Source: Triparma verrucosa
Taxonomy: Eukaryota; Sar; Bolidophyceae; Parmales; Triparmaceae
Length of the DNA: 64,000 bases
Direction of reading: 5' to 3'
NCBI GenBank assembly: GCA_030267905.1
Contig: BRXX01000493.1
Coordinates: forward strand, 1-64,000
The notes beneath the pieces are model-generated. The model was not told where the DNA came from, searched no databases, and was given only the letters and a program-made list of their open reading frames with translations. Below, in pieces: positions 63,769 to 64,000 of the stretch; the stretch's first letter is position 1, and each line of letters starts with the position of its first letter. A program made the translations under genes and the position numbers.

Positions 63769-64000
63769 ATGGGCAACACATGCCTGACTCTGGCTGCCGA
63801 GCTCATTCCAATAAGCAACCCAAATGGCATGGGCGACTCGAGTCAGCGACACCACCGCGGGCGTTCCTCCTCGAGGAACAGCGGTTTCCCGGTCTTCCGG
63901 TCGCGCGCAGTGAGCGGATACAGAGGCAATAGAATTGCTGAGACACCACATTATACCTTTGGCGACAGCAATGAGAGAATCTTCCAGAGGCAGATGCAGC
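63769..64000 (+). CDS. Partial gene, predicted N-myristoylated protein
   Basis: An open frame starts at the ATG at 63769 and runs off the window after about 77 codons. It begins MGNTCLTLAAELIPIS, a strong N-myristoylation signal with a nearby Cys, then a Ser/Arg-rich stretch (RHHRGRSSSRNSG) and HYTFGDSNERIFQRQ. The family cannot be named from this part. MGNxC starts are common in membrane-tethered protein kinases and phosphatases. An intron could follow; no clear donor was seen before the edge. Confidence 0.55.
   Translation, partial: MGNTCLTLAAELIPISNPNGMGDSSQRHHRGRSSSRNSGFPVFRSRAVSGYRGNRIAETPHYTFGDSNERIFQRQMQ

Noticed and set aside
63364..63951. 195-codon minus-strand open frame near the right edge
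   Set aside because: No recognisable domain; it overlaps the MGNTC plus-strand start and the end of the inverted-repeat element.
1..64000. CRISPR arrays, bacterial operons or phage genes
   Set aside because: The window is eukaryotic nuclear DNA with spliceosomal introns; no regularly spaced repeat array or prokaryotic gene organisation was seen.

Overview
The window is the left end of a eukaryotic nuclear chromosome. It opens with about eleven copies of CCCTAA, that is TTAGGG-type telomere read inward. Genes are dense on both strands, mostly with short introns that start GTGAG (sometimes GTAAG) and carry a CTAAC branch-point-like motif near the acceptor. Several genes are plastid genes with ochrophyte-like bipartite presequences: a Tic22-like import protein, glutamate-1-semialdehyde aminomutase, and a Tat-motif lumenal protein. 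Many others are ciliary. The combination fits a photosynthetic, flagellate-capable stramenopile; a bolidophyte/parmalean alga would fit, but that is inference.

Layout. 0-10 kb: telomere, dihydroxyacetone kinase (-), Tic22-like protein (+), a Kir-like membrane protein lacking a recognisable K+ filter (-), an SPFH protein (+) and a coiled-coil/LRR protein (-). 10-24 kb: EFHB/CFAP21-like (+), a tandem two-repeat voltage-gated K+ channel (-), a CLAMP/C1a-32-like protein (+), a BBOX/TMLH-type dioxygenase (-), an acidic-repeat membrane protein (+), a PP2C-CNB-CNB-kinase fusion (-) and a CHY zinc-finger protein (+). 24-34 kb: a four-domain Ca2+ channel (-) and a Dbp2/DDX5-like DEAD-box helicase (-). 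34-42 kb: GSA aminomutase (+, with a 33-N assembly gap), a CTD-type phosphatase (-), an HPAT/SGT1-like glycosyltransferase (+) and a LON-like protein (-). 42-54 kb: CFAP70-like (-), LRR/IQ protein (+), TspO-related protein (-), lumenal protein (+) and LRRIQ1-like (-). 54-64 kb: patatin-like (+), sulfotransferase (-), a DDX60/Ski2-like helicase (+), a possible small zinc-ribbon ORF (-), a secreted Cys-rich single-pass protein (-), a MITE-like inverted-repeat element, and a partial gene that runs off the right edge (+).

Functionally there is a loose run of cilium genes (EFHB, CLAMP/C1a-32, CFAP70, LRR/IQ, LRRIQ1, possibly the coiled-coil/LRR gene) beside ion channels and a cyclic-nucleotide-binding phosphatase/kinase. 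They could all serve a flagellate stage, but nothing in the sequence proves co-regulation.

The most unusual feature is a dispersed family of introner-like introns. They share a GAGCGAAGCGACGAGTT / AACTCGTCGCTTCGCTC inverted-repeat module whose 3' copy supplies the CTAAC branch point; one intron keeps both terminal inverted repeats plus an internal 70-bp duplication. Other points of note are the tandem GYGD K+ channel, the pseudokinase-like kinase domain, and C-rich to G-rich gradients inside exons of a subset of genes. Exon joins below were made by hand from splice motifs and checked by reading frame; they have not been tested against RNA.
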